Part shown: piece by piece, positions 42,812 to 51,837 of the stretch
How the letters are laid out: the number at the start of each line of letters is the position of its first letter
Numbering within the stretch: position 1 is the first letter of the stretch
Source of the DNA: Aldersonia sp. NBC_00410
Lineage (GTDB): Bacteria > Actinomycetota > Actinomycetes > Mycobacteriales > Mycobacteriaceae
DNA length: 64,000 nucleotides
NCBI RefSeq assembly: GCF_026342035.1
Contig: NZ_JAPENM010000008.1
Span: 248,001 to 312,000 of the forward strand
Reading direction: 5' to 3'
The notes under the pieces: model-generated
Told to the model about the DNA's origin: nothing
Seen by the model: the letters and a program-made list of their open reading frames with translations, nothing else
Databases searched by the model: none
Made by a program: the position numbers and the translations under genes

Positions 42812-44082
42812 CAAAAACCCCTTCGCGCGATCTCGTTCGCCTCCCGCTCGAGCTCTGAACGAAAATCTGGGTGAGCGATGGCGATAAGGCGCCGGGCTCG
42901 CTCCGCCAGAGTCCGGCCCTTGAGCTCGGCGGCGCCGAACTCGGTGACGATCACGTCCACATCGGCTCGCGCTGTCGTTACCGGACCGGACAGCCGAGCC
43001 GTAATCCGGCTGATGGCACCGTTTTTCGCGGTCGACGGCAGCGCGATGATGGCGTGACCGCCACGCGAGCGCGCACCGCCGCGGACGAAATCGACCTGGC
43101 CGCCGGTGCCGCCGAGGTAAGCCGAGCCGGTCTGTTCGGCATTCACCTGCCCGCCGAGGTCCACCTCGATCGCCGAGTTGATCGTCACGAGCCGGTCCAG
43201 CTGCGCCAGTACTCCGGCGTCGTGCGTGTAGGCCGTGGTGCACATCCGTAGGGCGGGGTTGCGGTCGACGAACTCGTAGAGACGCTTCGTGCCGATCAAT
43301 GCCCCCGTGATCGATACCCCGGTATCGATGGGTTTGCGGGCATTGGTGACGACGCCGGCCTCGACGAGTTCGACGAGCGTGTCGCCCACCATTCCCGAAT
43401 GCACCCCGAGATCGCGTCGGTCGTACAGGCGGCGCAGCATGGCGTCCGGCACCGCGCCGACGCCGACCTGCAGCACCGAGCCGTCCTCCACGAAACCGGC
43501 GGCATAGGTGGCGATGGCTTCGTCGATCTCGCTCATCCGCGCCGGCGCGACCTCCACCGGTGCGCGTGAAACCGTTACTGCACAATCGATTCGATCCGCG
43601 GGCAGGAGTTCACCGTGGGTGTAGGGCACCTGCTCGTTGACTTCGGCTATGACGACGCGGGCCTTGGCGATGGCCGCCTGCATGTAGTCACTGACCAGTC
43701 CGAGGCTGTGGTTGCCGTCCGCGTCGGCGGGACTCACCGAGACGAATGCGACGTCGCAGCCGATGATCCCAGCTGTGATCATCGGGCCGACCTGACTGAC
43801 ATGGATCGGGATGACGTCGAGTTTGTGCTCCTTGGTGAGCGACTTGAGTGTGCCGATCGCGCCCATGCTCGACATCCTGAAGCCACGCACGGACTCCGGA
43901 GTGAGGATCCCGGAGAAGCTCGTCGCGGTGAACGCCGAAAGGCCGCCGATCCGTTCGCCCTGTTCGATCAGCGCCTCGACCAAAGTCGTTGGCTCACCAC
44001 ATGCTTGACCCCACACGATCCGATCGCCCGGCCGCACGAACTCGGCCAGGTCGAACGCGTCCGGGCCGTCGACAATCCTCAT
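42811..44082 (-). CDS. Acetyl-CoA hydrolase/CoA-transferase family protein
   Basis: A 423-residue family I-type CoA-transferase in one chain, like 4-hydroxybutyrate or succinate:acetate CoA-transferases. VGVGAVPDAML, SGMVGDTLVELVEAGVV and TINSAIEVDLGGQVNAE (the region with the thioester-forming Glu) are visible, followed by the adenine-side segment GRTLAERARRLIAIAHPDF. It would move CoA between short-chain or pathway acids. ATG 44082 overlaps the CaiB-type gene by 4 nt. Having a family I and a family III transferase in one operon is unusual. Confidence 0.9.
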   Translation of the reverse strand: MRIVDGPDAFDLAEFVRPGDRIVWGQACGEPTTLVEALIEQGERIGGLSAFTATSFSGILTPESVRGFRMSSMGAIGTLKSLTKEHKLDVIPIHVSQVGPMITAGIIGCDVAFVSVSPADADGNHSLGLVSDYMQAAIAKARVVIAEVNEQVPYTHGELLPADRIDCAVTVSRAPVEVAPARMSEIDEAIATYAAGFVEDGSVLQVGVGAVPDAMLRRLYDRRDLGVHSGMVGDTLVELVEAGVVTNARKPIDTGVSITGALIGTKRLYEFVDRNPALRMCTTAYTHDAGVLAQLDRLVTINSAIEVDLGGQVNAEQTGSAYLGGTGGQVDFVRGGARSRGGHAIIALPSTAKNGAISRITARLSGPVTTARADVDVIVTEFGAAELKGRTLAERARRLIAIAHPDFRSELEREANEIARRGF

Positions 44083-45254
44083 GCGCGCGTCGCCGCGTCG
44101 GAGCGAGCGGACTCGGCTGCGCGGAGCTGCGCGGCGACCTCGTCGTTGTGTTCGCCCAGTCGCGGTGCCGACCCGTCGATTCGCCCGGGTGTCCGCGAAA
44201 ACCACGTCGGCGGCCCGGGAAAGCGCACGGGGCCGTACGCCGAGTCAACTGTCTGGAAGAGGCCGACGTCGTTGAGATGCGGGTTGTCGAACAGTTCGTC
44301 GAGGGTCCGCACGGGCGCGGCGGGGACGTGCAGGGATTCGAGCAGATCCAGCCATTCCTTCGTGGTCCGCTCCAGGAAAGTCTCGCCGAGCAGCATGTAC
44401 ACCGTGTCGATTTGCCGAGCGCGTTGTTCGAGCGTCGCGAAATGTTCTCCGGCCCAGGGAGGTTGCACGGCACCGATGAACGCACTCCACTGCTTGTCGT
44501 TGTAGACCAGTGCGGAGATATAGCCGTCCTTGGTGCGGTACGGCTTTCGGTTGGGGGTGAGCGCGCGCGGATATGCGGCAGCGCCCAACGGTGGGCTGAA
44601 CATCGCACCGTTGGCGTGCTCCACGAGCATGAAGGCGGCCATGGTCTCGAACATGGCCACCTCGACCTCCTGGCCCTCGCCGGTGCGTTCACGATGGAAC
44701 AGCGCCATCGTGGTCGCGTACAGGGCGGTCATGCCCGCAACCTTGTCGGCAATGATCGTGCCGACATAGGACGGCTCCCCGGTCAACTGCTCCTGCGCAT
44801 AGGGCAGACCGCACTCGGCCTGAATGGTGTCGTCGTAGGCCGGTTTATCGGCGTCGCGTCCGCGGTGGCCGTAGCCGTAGCAATTGGTGTAGACGATCGA
44901 GGGGTTGATCGCGGCGACATCGTCGTAGCCGAAGCCGAGCTTGGCGATCGCCTTGGCCCGCATCGAATGAATGAACACATCGGCGTCTTCGATGAGGCGC
45001 CGCAACGTGATCTTGTCCTCGTCGGTGCGCAGATCGAGCACAACGCTGCGCTTGCCACGGTTGACGTTCACGAAGACGCCGGCCATGCCGGGTTCCGGAC
45101 CGACCGAGATATAGCGGGTGTTGTCGCCGGCCGGGGGCTCGATCTTGATCACGTCGGCACCCATGTCGGCCATGATCTGGGTGCAGTAGGGCCCCATCAC
45201 CATTGCCGTCAAATCGATGACACGCACGCCGGTCAGTGGGCCGGTGTGTTCCAT
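44079..45254 (-). CDS. CaiB/BaiF (family III) CoA-transferase
   Basis: A 391-residue family III CoA-transferase. GVRVIDLTAMVMGPYCTQI and ADMGADVIKIEPPAGDNTR form the N-terminal signature; TIIADKVAG contains the catalytic Asp170, and RTGEGQEVEVAMFETM follows, as in formyl-CoA transferase. The protein would form an acyl-aspartyl intermediate and transfer CoA to a carboxylate. Because it opens the operon containing another CoA-transferase and a crotonase, it may activate a pathway acid without ATP. The B1 palindrome lies 50 nt upstream of ATG 45254. Confidence 0.94.
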   Translation of the reverse strand: MEHTGPLTGVRVIDLTAMVMGPYCTQIMADMGADVIKIEPPAGDNTRYISVGPEPGMAGVFVNVNRGKRSVVLDLRTDEDKITLRRLIEDADVFIHSMRAKAIAKLGFGYDDVAAINPSIVYTNCYGYGHRGRDADKPAYDDTIQAECGLPYAQEQLTGEPSYVGTIIADKVAGMTALYATTMALFHRERTGEGQEVEVAMFETMAAFMLVEHANGAMFSPPLGAAAYPRALTPNRKPYRTKDGYISALVYNDKQWSAFIGAVQPPWAGEHFATLEQRARQIDTVYMLLGETFLERTTKEWLDLLESLHVPAAPVRTLDELFDNPHLNDVGLFQTVDSAYGPVRFPGPPTWFSRTPGRIDGSAPRLGEHNDEVAAQLRAAESARSDAATRA

Positions 45255-45304
45255 TGCGTGAGCCTACTTTCCTGTGAGACAGCCGAATCGACACTATAGG
45301 ATGA

Positions 45305-45318
45305 ATCCTTGCAAGGAT
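45305..45318. promoter_or_regulatory. GntR-type operator, site B1 (perfect palindrome)
   Basis: ATCCTTGCAAGGAT, a perfect 14-bp palindrome in the 78-nt divergent gap, 50 nt from the CaiB start and 14 nt before the TTG of the ligase at 45333. It is the cleanest copy of the second operator family. Confidence 0.75.
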
Positions 45319-45332
45319 AGTGATAATAGGGT

Positions 45333-46835
45333 TTGGTAGACGTCGTGAACGGCGACATAGCGGGCGTGCTCGACACTGCCCTCGCGGAGCGTCCCGACGC
45401 GACCGCGATCGAGGCTGCGTCCGGCGCATGGACCTATTCCGAACTCGACGACCAGGCCAATCGGGCAGCGGGCGCACTATGGTCGCTCGGCGTGCGCCCG
45501 GGCGACCGCGTCGCCGCGTGCCTGCCCAACGACCTCGATATCGTCGCGGCGTTTCATGGCGCGGCCCGAATCGGGGCGATCTGGGCGGGTATCGGCGAGG
45601 CGCTCACCGCCGCCGAGCAGCAGGGACTGAGCGACATCATCGACCCTACGGTCGTGCTCGCCGGCCCACGCTGCCTGCTCGACACACCGAACTGCGTGAC
45701 TCCCGACCGCTGGGCGGCACTGCTGGCGGATGCGCCGTCCGCGCCGCAGGTCGAGGTCGACCTCGATGCACCTGCCGGAATCGCGTTCACCAGCGGCACC
45801 TCCGGCGCGCCCAAGGCGGTCGTGCACAGCCAGCGCAACCTGCTGCTGCCCGGCGCGGCCCTGGTCGCGACCCGCGGCTGGGGTCCCGAGCTGCGCAAAG
45901 GCGACAGCTTCCCGTTCACGATCCTCAATTTGATGGTGCTCTCCACCCTGCTTACGGCGCAGGCGGGCGGGTGCGCCGTGGTGATGAACCGGCGCGACGT
46001 GGACGGGGTGGCCGAGTGGATCGCCGAACACCGCGTGACGGTGTGGAACGGCGCCCCGGCGCAGCTGTTCGACCTGGCCAACCGCCCGCATCTCGACCTG
46101 AGCTCGCTGCGCGAGGTGTGGAGCGGCGGCAGCGATACCCCGGACCCCGTGCGCCGTGCCTTCGCCGCGGCGCACGGGGTCGTGCCGCGCGCTACCTACG
46201 GCCTCACCGAGGCACCGACCGTGGTGGCCATCGACCCGGCCGGCGAGGAATGGCGCCCCGGCGCGAGTGGTCGCGTGCTGCCGCAATTCGACGTCGCGGC
46301 CTACGACGATGACGGGAACCGTCTGCCGGCGGGCGAACTCGGCGAATTGCGAATTTCCGGCGCGACGGCCGGGCCGTGGGCAGGCCACTGGGCGCCGTTG
46401 CTCGGCTACTGGTCCGATGGTGGTGTGCGTGCGCCGGATCCGGGGCCGTTCCCGACCGGTGACGTCGGCACCGTCACCGAAGATGGTTGGCTGACCGTGT
46501 TGGACCGCAAGAAATTGGTCATCATTCGCGGCGGGGCGAACGTGTATCCGCTCGAGGTGGAGCGGGTTATCGCAACCCATCCCGACGTCGCGAAGGTCGC
46601 GGTGTGCCCGGTGCCGGACGAGCGACTCGGGCAACGGGTTGCCGCGGTCGTCGAGTCGGCGTCACCGACACTCGACTTCGATGCTCTCACCGAACTGTGC
46701 CGGCGCGAGCTTGCCGCGTACAAGGTGCCCGAGGTGTGGGCAAGGGTGGACGCGCTGCCGCTCAACGCGATGGGCAAGATACAACGCACGGAGCTCGCCG
46801 GGCTCCTCGACCACGCCGGAGGCCGGCCCGAATGA
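45333..46835 (+). CDS. Acyl-CoA synthetase (AMP-binding)
   Basis: A 500-residue ligase. AFTSGTSGAPKAVVHSQ is the phosphate loop, ATYGLTEAPTV the A5 region, FPTGDVGTVTEDGWL the A7-A8 segment and NAMGKIQRTEL the catalytic-Lys motif. TTG 45333 is the longest start; GTG 45345 is a realistic alternative, and neither has a strong ribosome-binding site. The B1 operator is close enough to the start to block transcription or sit in the leader. The gene overlaps the following SDR by 4 nt (ATGA). Substrate unknown. Confidence 0.9.
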   Translation: MVDVVNGDIAGVLDTALAERPDATAIEAASGAWTYSELDDQANRAAGALWSLGVRPGDRVAACLPNDLDIVAAFHGAARIGAIWAGIGEALTAAEQQGLSDIIDPTVVLAGPRCLLDTPNCVTPDRWAALLADAPSAPQVEVDLDAPAGIAFTSGTSGAPKAVVHSQRNLLLPGAALVATRGWGPELRKGDSFPFTILNLMVLSTLLTAQAGGCAVVMNRRDVDGVAEWIAEHRVTVWNGAPAQLFDLANRPHLDLSSLREVWSGGSDTPDPVRRAFAAAHGVVPRATYGLTEAPTVVAIDPAGEEWRPGASGRVLPQFDVAAYDDDGNRLPAGELGELRISGATAGPWAGHWAPLLGYWSDGGVRAPDPGPFPTGDVGTVTEDGWLTVLDRKKLVIIRGGANVYPLEVERVIATHPDVAKVAVCPVPDERLGQRVAAVVESASPTLDFDALTELCRRELAAYKVPEVWARVDALPLNAMGKIQRTELAGLLDHAGGRPE

Positions 46836-47608
46836 CCGCGAATTCTCCCTCCGGACCACCGTCGTTCGGCCTCGACGGCCGTGTCGCGATCGTCACCGGC
46901 GCGTCGTCGGGCCTCGGGGCCGCGGTGGCGCGCGCGCTCGCCTCGCTCGGCGCCCGCGTGGCGGTTGTCGCACGGAGGTACGACAGGCTCACCGATCTCG
47001 CGGGAGAGATCGACGGCTTTGCGATTTCGTGCGATCTGTCCGACCTCGGCGCCGTCGGTACGGTGGTGCCGGAGGTGGTGGCGAACCTCGGTCCGCCACA
47101 GATCCTGGTCAACGCCGCGGGCAGCATGTTCAGCTATGAACGCGCCGAGTCGGAGCCGCTCGAGGCGCTGCGCAAAACGACCGACCTCAATCTGCTCGCC
47201 CCCTTCCTGCTCGCGCAGGGCGTGTTCCCGCATATGTGCGAAAACGGTGGCGGGTCGATCGTCAACATTTCCTCGATCAGCGGCCGGGTCGGCATCCCCG
47301 GCATTCCGCAGGCGTCCTATGCCGCTAGCAAAGCGGGCCTTTCCGGCCTCACTGCGGAGCTCGCCGTGCAGTGGGCCCGACATTCGATCCGGGTGAACAC
47401 CGTCGCGCCGGGCTTCTTCCGCAGCGAGATCACTGGACAGCTCTACGACAGCGAGAAGGCAGCCGAGTATCTGCGGCGCAATACACCGCTGCCGAAAGAG
47501 GGCACGGCGGACGACATCGTCGGCGCCGTGATGTGGCTAGCCGGCGATGCCGGCAGCTACGTCACGGGGCAAACAATCGTCGTCGACGGCGGCTGGACCG
47601 CACGTTGA
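46832..47608 (+). CDS. Short-chain dehydrogenase/reductase
   Basis: A 258-residue classical SDR with VTGASSGLGAAVA (21-33), VNAAGSMF, ISSISGRVG, and Tyr163/Lys167 in YAASK. YVTGQTIVVDGGWTA is the typical C-terminus. An Arg-rich segment after the second strand (VVARRYDRL) suggests NADP(H). It overlaps the ligase gene by 4 nt and probably oxidises or reduces the hydroxy/keto group of the ligase product or its derivative. Nothing in the sequence identifies the substrate. Confidence 0.91.
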   Translation: MTANSPSGPPSFGLDGRVAIVTGASSGLGAAVARALASLGARVAVVARRYDRLTDLAGEIDGFAISCDLSDLGAVGTVVPEVVANLGPPQILVNAAGSMFSYERAESEPLEALRKTTDLNLLAPFLLAQGVFPHMCENGGGSIVNISSISGRVGIPGIPQASYAASKAGLSGLTAELAVQWARHSIRVNTVAPGFFRSEITGQLYDSEKAAEYLRRNTPLPKEGTADDIVGAVMWLAGDAGSYVTGQTIVVDGGWTAR

Positions 47609-47631
47609 CCGGGCTGTTGACACTACTTTCT

Positions 47632-47645
47632 ATCCATGTAAACCT
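47632..47645. promoter_or_regulatory. Possible GntR-type operator, site B2 (degenerate)
   Basis: ATCCATGTAAACCT in the gap upstream of the reductase at 47853, followed at 47644-47651 by the small palindrome CTTATAAG. It keeps the ATCC-GTAA core of B3/B4 but is far from palindromic, and lies about 207 nt before the start codon. Confidence 0.35.
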
Positions 47646-47852
47646 TATAAGCAATGAACGGAAATGGCATTCTCGCTGGTGAGATCAATCGATCTCCAGC
47701 GCGAGCGTGGCGTGTCGGGACGTATCGGTTCCGGCCGCGAGAGAACGCCTAGCGCATTCGCAGGCACCGCCCTCTCGACCACAGGTCGGGGAACAGCCAT
47801 GGCAACTCCCCCACCACTTCCGCGTGACGGTTCTAGAAAGGAACTCCCCCAG

Positions 47853-48836
47853 GTGTTTTCGGCAATTCTCATCGACAAGGACGAGGCCGGGCAGAATGTC
47901 GCGCGGACCAGCATCGACGAAGCGGCACTCCCAGACGGCAATGTCACCGTCGAGGTCGAGTACTCCACGCTGAACTACAAGGACGCGCTGGCCATCACCG
48001 GTAAGTCACCGATCGTGCGGAAGTACCCGCTCGTCCCCGGTATCGATCTCGCCGGTGTCGTCACCGAGAGCACCCACGCGAACTGGTCGGTCGGCGACCG
48101 TGTCGTCCTCAATGGCTGGGGCGTCGGCGAATCGCACTCGGGTGGTTTCGGACAGCGCGCGCGCCTGAACGGGGACTGGCTGGTGCCGCTCCCCGCCGCG
48201 TTCACCTCGCGCCAGGCGATGGCCATCGGAACAGCCGGCTACACCGCGGCCCTCTGCGTCGATGCACTGGTGAACTTCGGCGTGACTCCCGATCAGGGCG
48301 AGGTCCTGGTCACCGGAGCCACCGGCGGAGTCGGCAGTGTCGCGATCGCACTCCTGACGAAGGCAGGGTTCAGCGTCACCGCGGCGACCGGCAAGTCCAC
48401 CGAGGTCGAGTACCTGCAGAAGCTCGGTGCGGTGGCCGTGATCGATCGCGCCGAGCTCTCCGAGAAGGGCAAGCCCCTGCAGAAAGAGCGCTGGGCGGCC
48501 GTCGTCGACTCGGTCGGCAGTTACACGTTGGCCAACGCCGCCGCCCAAACGCGCTACGGCGGTGCGGTTGCGGCGTGCGGGCTCGCACAGGGCATGGACT
48601 TCCCCGCAACCGTGGCACCGCTGATCTTGCGCGGAGTGTCGCTGCTCGGCATCGACAGCGTGATGGCTCCGATCCCGCGCCGGCTCGCAGCCTGGGAGCG
48701 GCTGTCCCGTGATCTCGATCCGGCGCTGCTCGACGACATCGCCCGCGAGGTCGGTCTGGACGGTGTCATCGACGCTGCGGGCGAGCTGATGGACGGCAAG
48801 GTCCGCGGCCGCATCGTCATCGACGTCAACCGATAA
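47853..48836 (+). CDS. acuI: Acryloyl-CoA reductase-type MDR oxidoreductase (AcuI/YhdH family)
   Basis: A 327-residue medium-chain reductase closely following the E. coli YhdH pattern: EYSTLNYKDALAITGK, PLVPGIDLAGVV, GWGVGESHSGGFGQRARL, GTAGYTAALCV and VTGATGGVGSVA (NADPH motif). No zinc ligands are seen. AcuI proteins reduce acryloyl-CoA to propionyl-CoA with NADPH, so this enzyme may clear acryloyl-CoA or reduce a related enoyl-CoA formed in the pathway. GTG 47853 lies 10 nt after AAAGGA; the frame is open upstream without family homology. It is transcribed with the MaoC-like gene 9 nt downstream. Confidence 0.9.
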   Translation: MFSAILIDKDEAGQNVARTSIDEAALPDGNVTVEVEYSTLNYKDALAITGKSPIVRKYPLVPGIDLAGVVTESTHANWSVGDRVVLNGWGVGESHSGGFGQRARLNGDWLVPLPAAFTSRQAMAIGTAGYTAALCVDALVNFGVTPDQGEVLVTGATGGVGSVAIALLTKAGFSVTAATGKSTEVEYLQKLGAVAVIDRAELSEKGKPLQKERWAAVVDSVGSYTLANAAAQTRYGGAVAACGLAQGMDFPATVAPLILRGVSLLGIDSVMAPIPRRLAAWERLSRDLDPALLDDIAREVGLDGVIDAAGELMDGKVRGRIVIDVNR

Positions 48837-48845
48837 GGAGTCACC

Positions 48846-50042
48846 GTGGCAACGAGGAAAACGGCCGCCAAGAAGTTGGAACTCGACCTCTCCGATGTCG
48901 ATCACCGGGTCGGCCAGCCGATCGGCGGTGGCCAGCAGTGGGAGCCGTGCAGTCCCTCCGATATCCGCCGCTGGGTGATGGCGCTCGACTACCCGAACCC
49001 GCTGCACTGGGACACCGAGTTCGCCCGCGAATCGAAGTTCGGCGGCCTCGTGGCGCCGCAGTCGATCCCGGTGGCGCTCGACTACGGCCACGGTGCCGCA
49101 CCCGCGTGTGTGGGCAAGATCCCGGGCAGCCACCTGATCTTCGGCGGCGAGGAGTGGTGGTTCTACGGCGTCCCGGTTCGCCCGGGCGACAAGCTGTTTC
49201 AGGATCGACGCTTCCTGGACTACAAGGTCACCGAAACGAAGTTCGCCGGGCCGACCATGTTCCAGCGCGGCGAGACCATTCACAAGAACCAGCACGGCGC
49301 GCTGGTGGCCCGCGAACACGCCACCTCCATCCGCTATATCGCCGAAGAGGCCAACAAGCGGGGCATGTACGACGAATCACTCGGCGAGATCAAGCGGTGG
49401 ACCCAGGAAGAACTCCTCGAGGTCGAAAAGCTGCGCTACGAGTGGCTGATGTCGAACCGGCTGGGTGTATCGCCGCATTTCGATGAGGTCAAGGTCGGTG
49501 ACACGCTGCCGCGCAGGGTCGTCGGCCCGCACAGCGTCGCTACCTTCACGACCGAATACCGCGCCTTCCTGTTCAACATCTGGGGAACCTTCCACTGGAC
49601 CGCGCCCGAGGGCATCGAGGATCCGTGGGTCAACCAGGATCCAGGCTGGACCGAGGGTTTCGCGTTCGACGAAGAAGGCGCGAGGATCGATCCGCGGCTG
49701 CGCGACGGCCTGTATGTCGGCCCGTCGCGTGGGCATATCGACGGCGACAAGGCCGGCGAGGTCGGCATGTCACGCGCCTACGGCTACGGCGCCACGATGG
49801 GCGGCTGGTGCACCGACTACCTGGCGTACTGGGCCGGCCACGACGGAATGGTGCGCCACAGCAAGGCCGACTTCCGCGGGCCTGCGTTCGAAGGCGACGT
49901 CACGTACTTCGACGCCGAAATCGTTGGCAAGCAGGAGCAGTCGGAGTGGGGCGTACCGCTGGTGCAGATCAAGCTGCGCCTCACCAATCAGGACGGCGGC
50001 ACACTGGTGACGTGCACCGCCGAGGTCGAACTTCCGCGATAG
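48846..50042 (+). CDS. MaoC-like double-hotdog dehydratase (FAS1-like dehydratase domain)
   Basis: A 398-residue protein with two hotdog domains. The N-terminal one has WVMALDYPNPLHWDTEFARE and GGLVAPQSIPV, the pattern of FAS1-like dehydratase domains; the C-terminal one has ATMGGWCTDYLAYWAGHDG and KADFRGPAFEGDV. Such proteins are usually 2-enoyl-CoA hydratases for bulky or branched substrates. A Lys-rich N-terminus (ATRKTAAKKLELD) precedes the fold. GTG 48846 has AAGGAG 7 nt upstream. It is placed between the AcuI-type reductase and a ligase, an arrangement compatible with a side-chain degradation unit. Confidence 0.85.
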   Translation: MATRKTAAKKLELDLSDVDHRVGQPIGGGQQWEPCSPSDIRRWVMALDYPNPLHWDTEFARESKFGGLVAPQSIPVALDYGHGAAPACVGKIPGSHLIFGGEEWWFYGVPVRPGDKLFQDRRFLDYKVTETKFAGPTMFQRGETIHKNQHGALVAREHATSIRYIAEEANKRGMYDESLGEIKRWTQEELLEVEKLRYEWLMSNRLGVSPHFDEVKVGDTLPRRVVGPHSVATFTTEYRAFLFNIWGTFHWTAPEGIEDPWVNQDPGWTEGFAFDEEGARIDPRLRDGLYVGPSRGHIDGDKAGEVGMSRAYGYGATMGGWCTDYLAYWAGHDGMVRHSKADFRGPAFEGDVTYFDAEIVGKQEQSEWGVPLVQIKLRLTNQDGGTLVTCTAEVELPR

Positions 50043-50065
50043 GCACGTCAACGAGGGCGGTTGCA

Positions 50066-51781
50066 ATGACGACGACGGGTACCGAGGCGGCGATTTCTTC
50101 GCCGAATCTCGGTGATCAACAGCATCTTTCGATCATCAGCGGTCCACCGCTGGCGGACGAGCCGGGCCTGGGCACGCTCACGCTGCCCGGGTTCCTGCGC
50201 GAGGTCACCACTCGGTTCGGTGATCGCGAGGCGCTCGTTGCCGGAGATGTTCGTTGGACCTACGCCGACCTGTGGGAGCGTTCCATCGAAGTGGCGCGTG
50301 CACTGCGTGCCGCGGGTATCGGCAAGGACGGCCGCGTCGGTGTCCTGATGACCAACCGCCTGGAGTGGCTGTCCGGGTTCTTCGGTACCGCCCTTGCCGG
50401 CGGTGTCGCGGTCACGCTCAGCACCTTCTCGACCAAGGACGAGCTCGAATACCTGATCGACGTGTCCGCAGTCTCGGTGCTGCTGTTCGAACGCCGAATC
50501 CTCAAGCGGGACTTCGCCGAAGTACTGACAGCGCTCGAACCGCAGCTCGAGACCGCGGCGCCCGGTGCGATCGCCTCCGCGAAGTATCCATTCCTGCGCC
50601 ACGTCGTTGCGGTCGACGACACACCGGGCGGCGCAATCGAGGGCTGGGCAGACTTCCTCGCCCGAGGCTCGAGCGAGTCCCGCGAGTTGGTCGAGGAGAC
50701 CGCCGCACGCACCCGGCCCAGCGATGCCGCCGTGCTGTTCTTCTCCTCGGGTTCGACGAGTAAACCGAAGGGAATTCTCAGCGCGCACCGGGGTGTGTCC
50801 ATCCAGACGTGGCGCTTCGCGCGCATCTTCGCCCTCGGCCCGGAGGATCACGTGCGCTGCTGGACGGCGAATGGGTTCTTCTGGTCGGGCAACTTCGGTA
50901 TGGCCGTCGGCACCACACTCGCCGCCGGCGGGGCGATCGTGCTGCAGTCCGGTTTCGACGCCTCGGCAGCGCTCGAGCTCATGCAGGCGGAGCGCGTCAA
51001 TTTCCTCGTCGCCTGGCCGCACCAGTGGGCACAGCTGCAGGGCGCACCCAACTGGCTCGATGTCGACCTGAGCGCGATGAAGTACGTCGACCTCAATTCG
51101 CCGATCGCCCAGCACCCGACGGTGTCCACCACCTACACCGAGCCGCTGCAGGCCTACGGCAACACCGAAACCTTCACGATTACTTCGTGTTTCCCGGCCA
51201 ATACCCCTGTCGATGTGCATGGCAACAGCAGCGGTGTGCCGCTGCCCGGCAACACGATTCGGGTTGTCGATCCGCTGAGCGGCGAGGTCGTCCCGCTCGG
51301 TGAACGCGGCGAGATCTGCGTCAAAGGCCCGACCCTCATGCTCGGCTATCTGGGCACCTCACTCGACGAGACGCTCGACGACGAGGGTTTCCTGCACACC
51401 GGCGACGGCGGATACATCGACGACGTCGGACGGCTGGTATGGGAAGGCCGCCTGACCGACATCATCAAGACCGGCGGCGCGAACGTATCCCCGGTCGAGG
51501 TTGACGAGGCACTCGAAACGCATCCGGCGGTGAAGCTCGGCCGCACTGTCGGCGTTCCGCACGAGACCCTCGGCGAACTGGTCGTGGCGTGCATTGTTCC
51601 GCAGGACGGAATCCCGGTTGACGCATCCGAAATCCGTGCGTTCCTGAAAGAGCGCCTGGCCAGTTACAAAGTGCCGCGCGAGGTGCTGTTCTTCGACGAC
51701 TCTGAAATGGCACAGACCGGCAGTGCCAAGGTCAAGTCCAGCGACCTACGGGAACTCGCCGCCAAGCGCCTCTCCGAGTAA
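50066..51781 (+). CDS. Acyl-CoA synthetase (AMP-binding)
   Basis: A 571-residue ligase, the longest here. FFSSGSTSKPKGILSAH replaces the usual TSGTTGxPKG loop, YGNTETFTITSC is the A5 region, FLHTGDGGYIDDVGRL the A7-A8 segment, and QTGSAKVKSSDLR holds the catalytic Lys without the usual preceding Gly. ATG 50066 was chosen because the upstream frame overlaps the dehydratase. It is 23 nt downstream of that gene and ends at a very strong hairpin. The altered loop suggests a distinct subfamily; activity is still likely because the Lys residues are kept. Confidence 0.9.
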   Translation: MTTTGTEAAISSPNLGDQQHLSIISGPPLADEPGLGTLTLPGFLREVTTRFGDREALVAGDVRWTYADLWERSIEVARALRAAGIGKDGRVGVLMTNRLEWLSGFFGTALAGGVAVTLSTFSTKDELEYLIDVSAVSVLLFERRILKRDFAEVLTALEPQLETAAPGAIASAKYPFLRHVVAVDDTPGGAIEGWADFLARGSSESRELVEETAARTRPSDAAVLFFSSGSTSKPKGILSAHRGVSIQTWRFARIFALGPEDHVRCWTANGFFWSGNFGMAVGTTLAAGGAIVLQSGFDASAALELMQAERVNFLVAWPHQWAQLQGAPNWLDVDLSAMKYVDLNSPIAQHPTVSTTYTEPLQAYGNTETFTITSCFPANTPVDVHGNSSGVPLPGNTIRVVDPLSGEVVPLGERGEICVKGPTLMLGYLGTSLDETLDDEGFLHTGDGGYIDDVGRLVWEGRLTDIIKTGGANVSPVEVDEALETHPAVKLGRTVGVPHETLGELVVACIVPQDGIPVDASEIRAFLKERLASYKVPREVLFFDDSEMAQTGSAKVKSSDLRELAAKRLSE

Positions 51782-51791
51782 TACGAGTAAT

Positions 51792-51832
51792 AGCGGTGTG
51801 GCCGGCGACCCCTGGTCGCCGGCCACGCCGCT
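51792..51832. terminator. Strong bidirectional terminator hairpin
   Basis: A 19-bp stem, 51792-51810 with 51814-51832, around CCT, with a single G-T wobble. It fills the 56-nt gap between the convergent ligase and acyl-CoA dehydrogenase genes. GTTGTCT follows on the plus strand. It is by far the most stable hairpin noticed. Confidence 0.85.
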
Positions 51833-51837
51833 GTTGT

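Noticed and set aside
42811-45254. IpdAB-like steroid ring-cleavage CoA-transferase
   Set aside because: IpdAB is a two-subunit family I enzyme; here a single-chain transferase is next to a CaiB type, so the steroid C/D-ring assignment is not supported.
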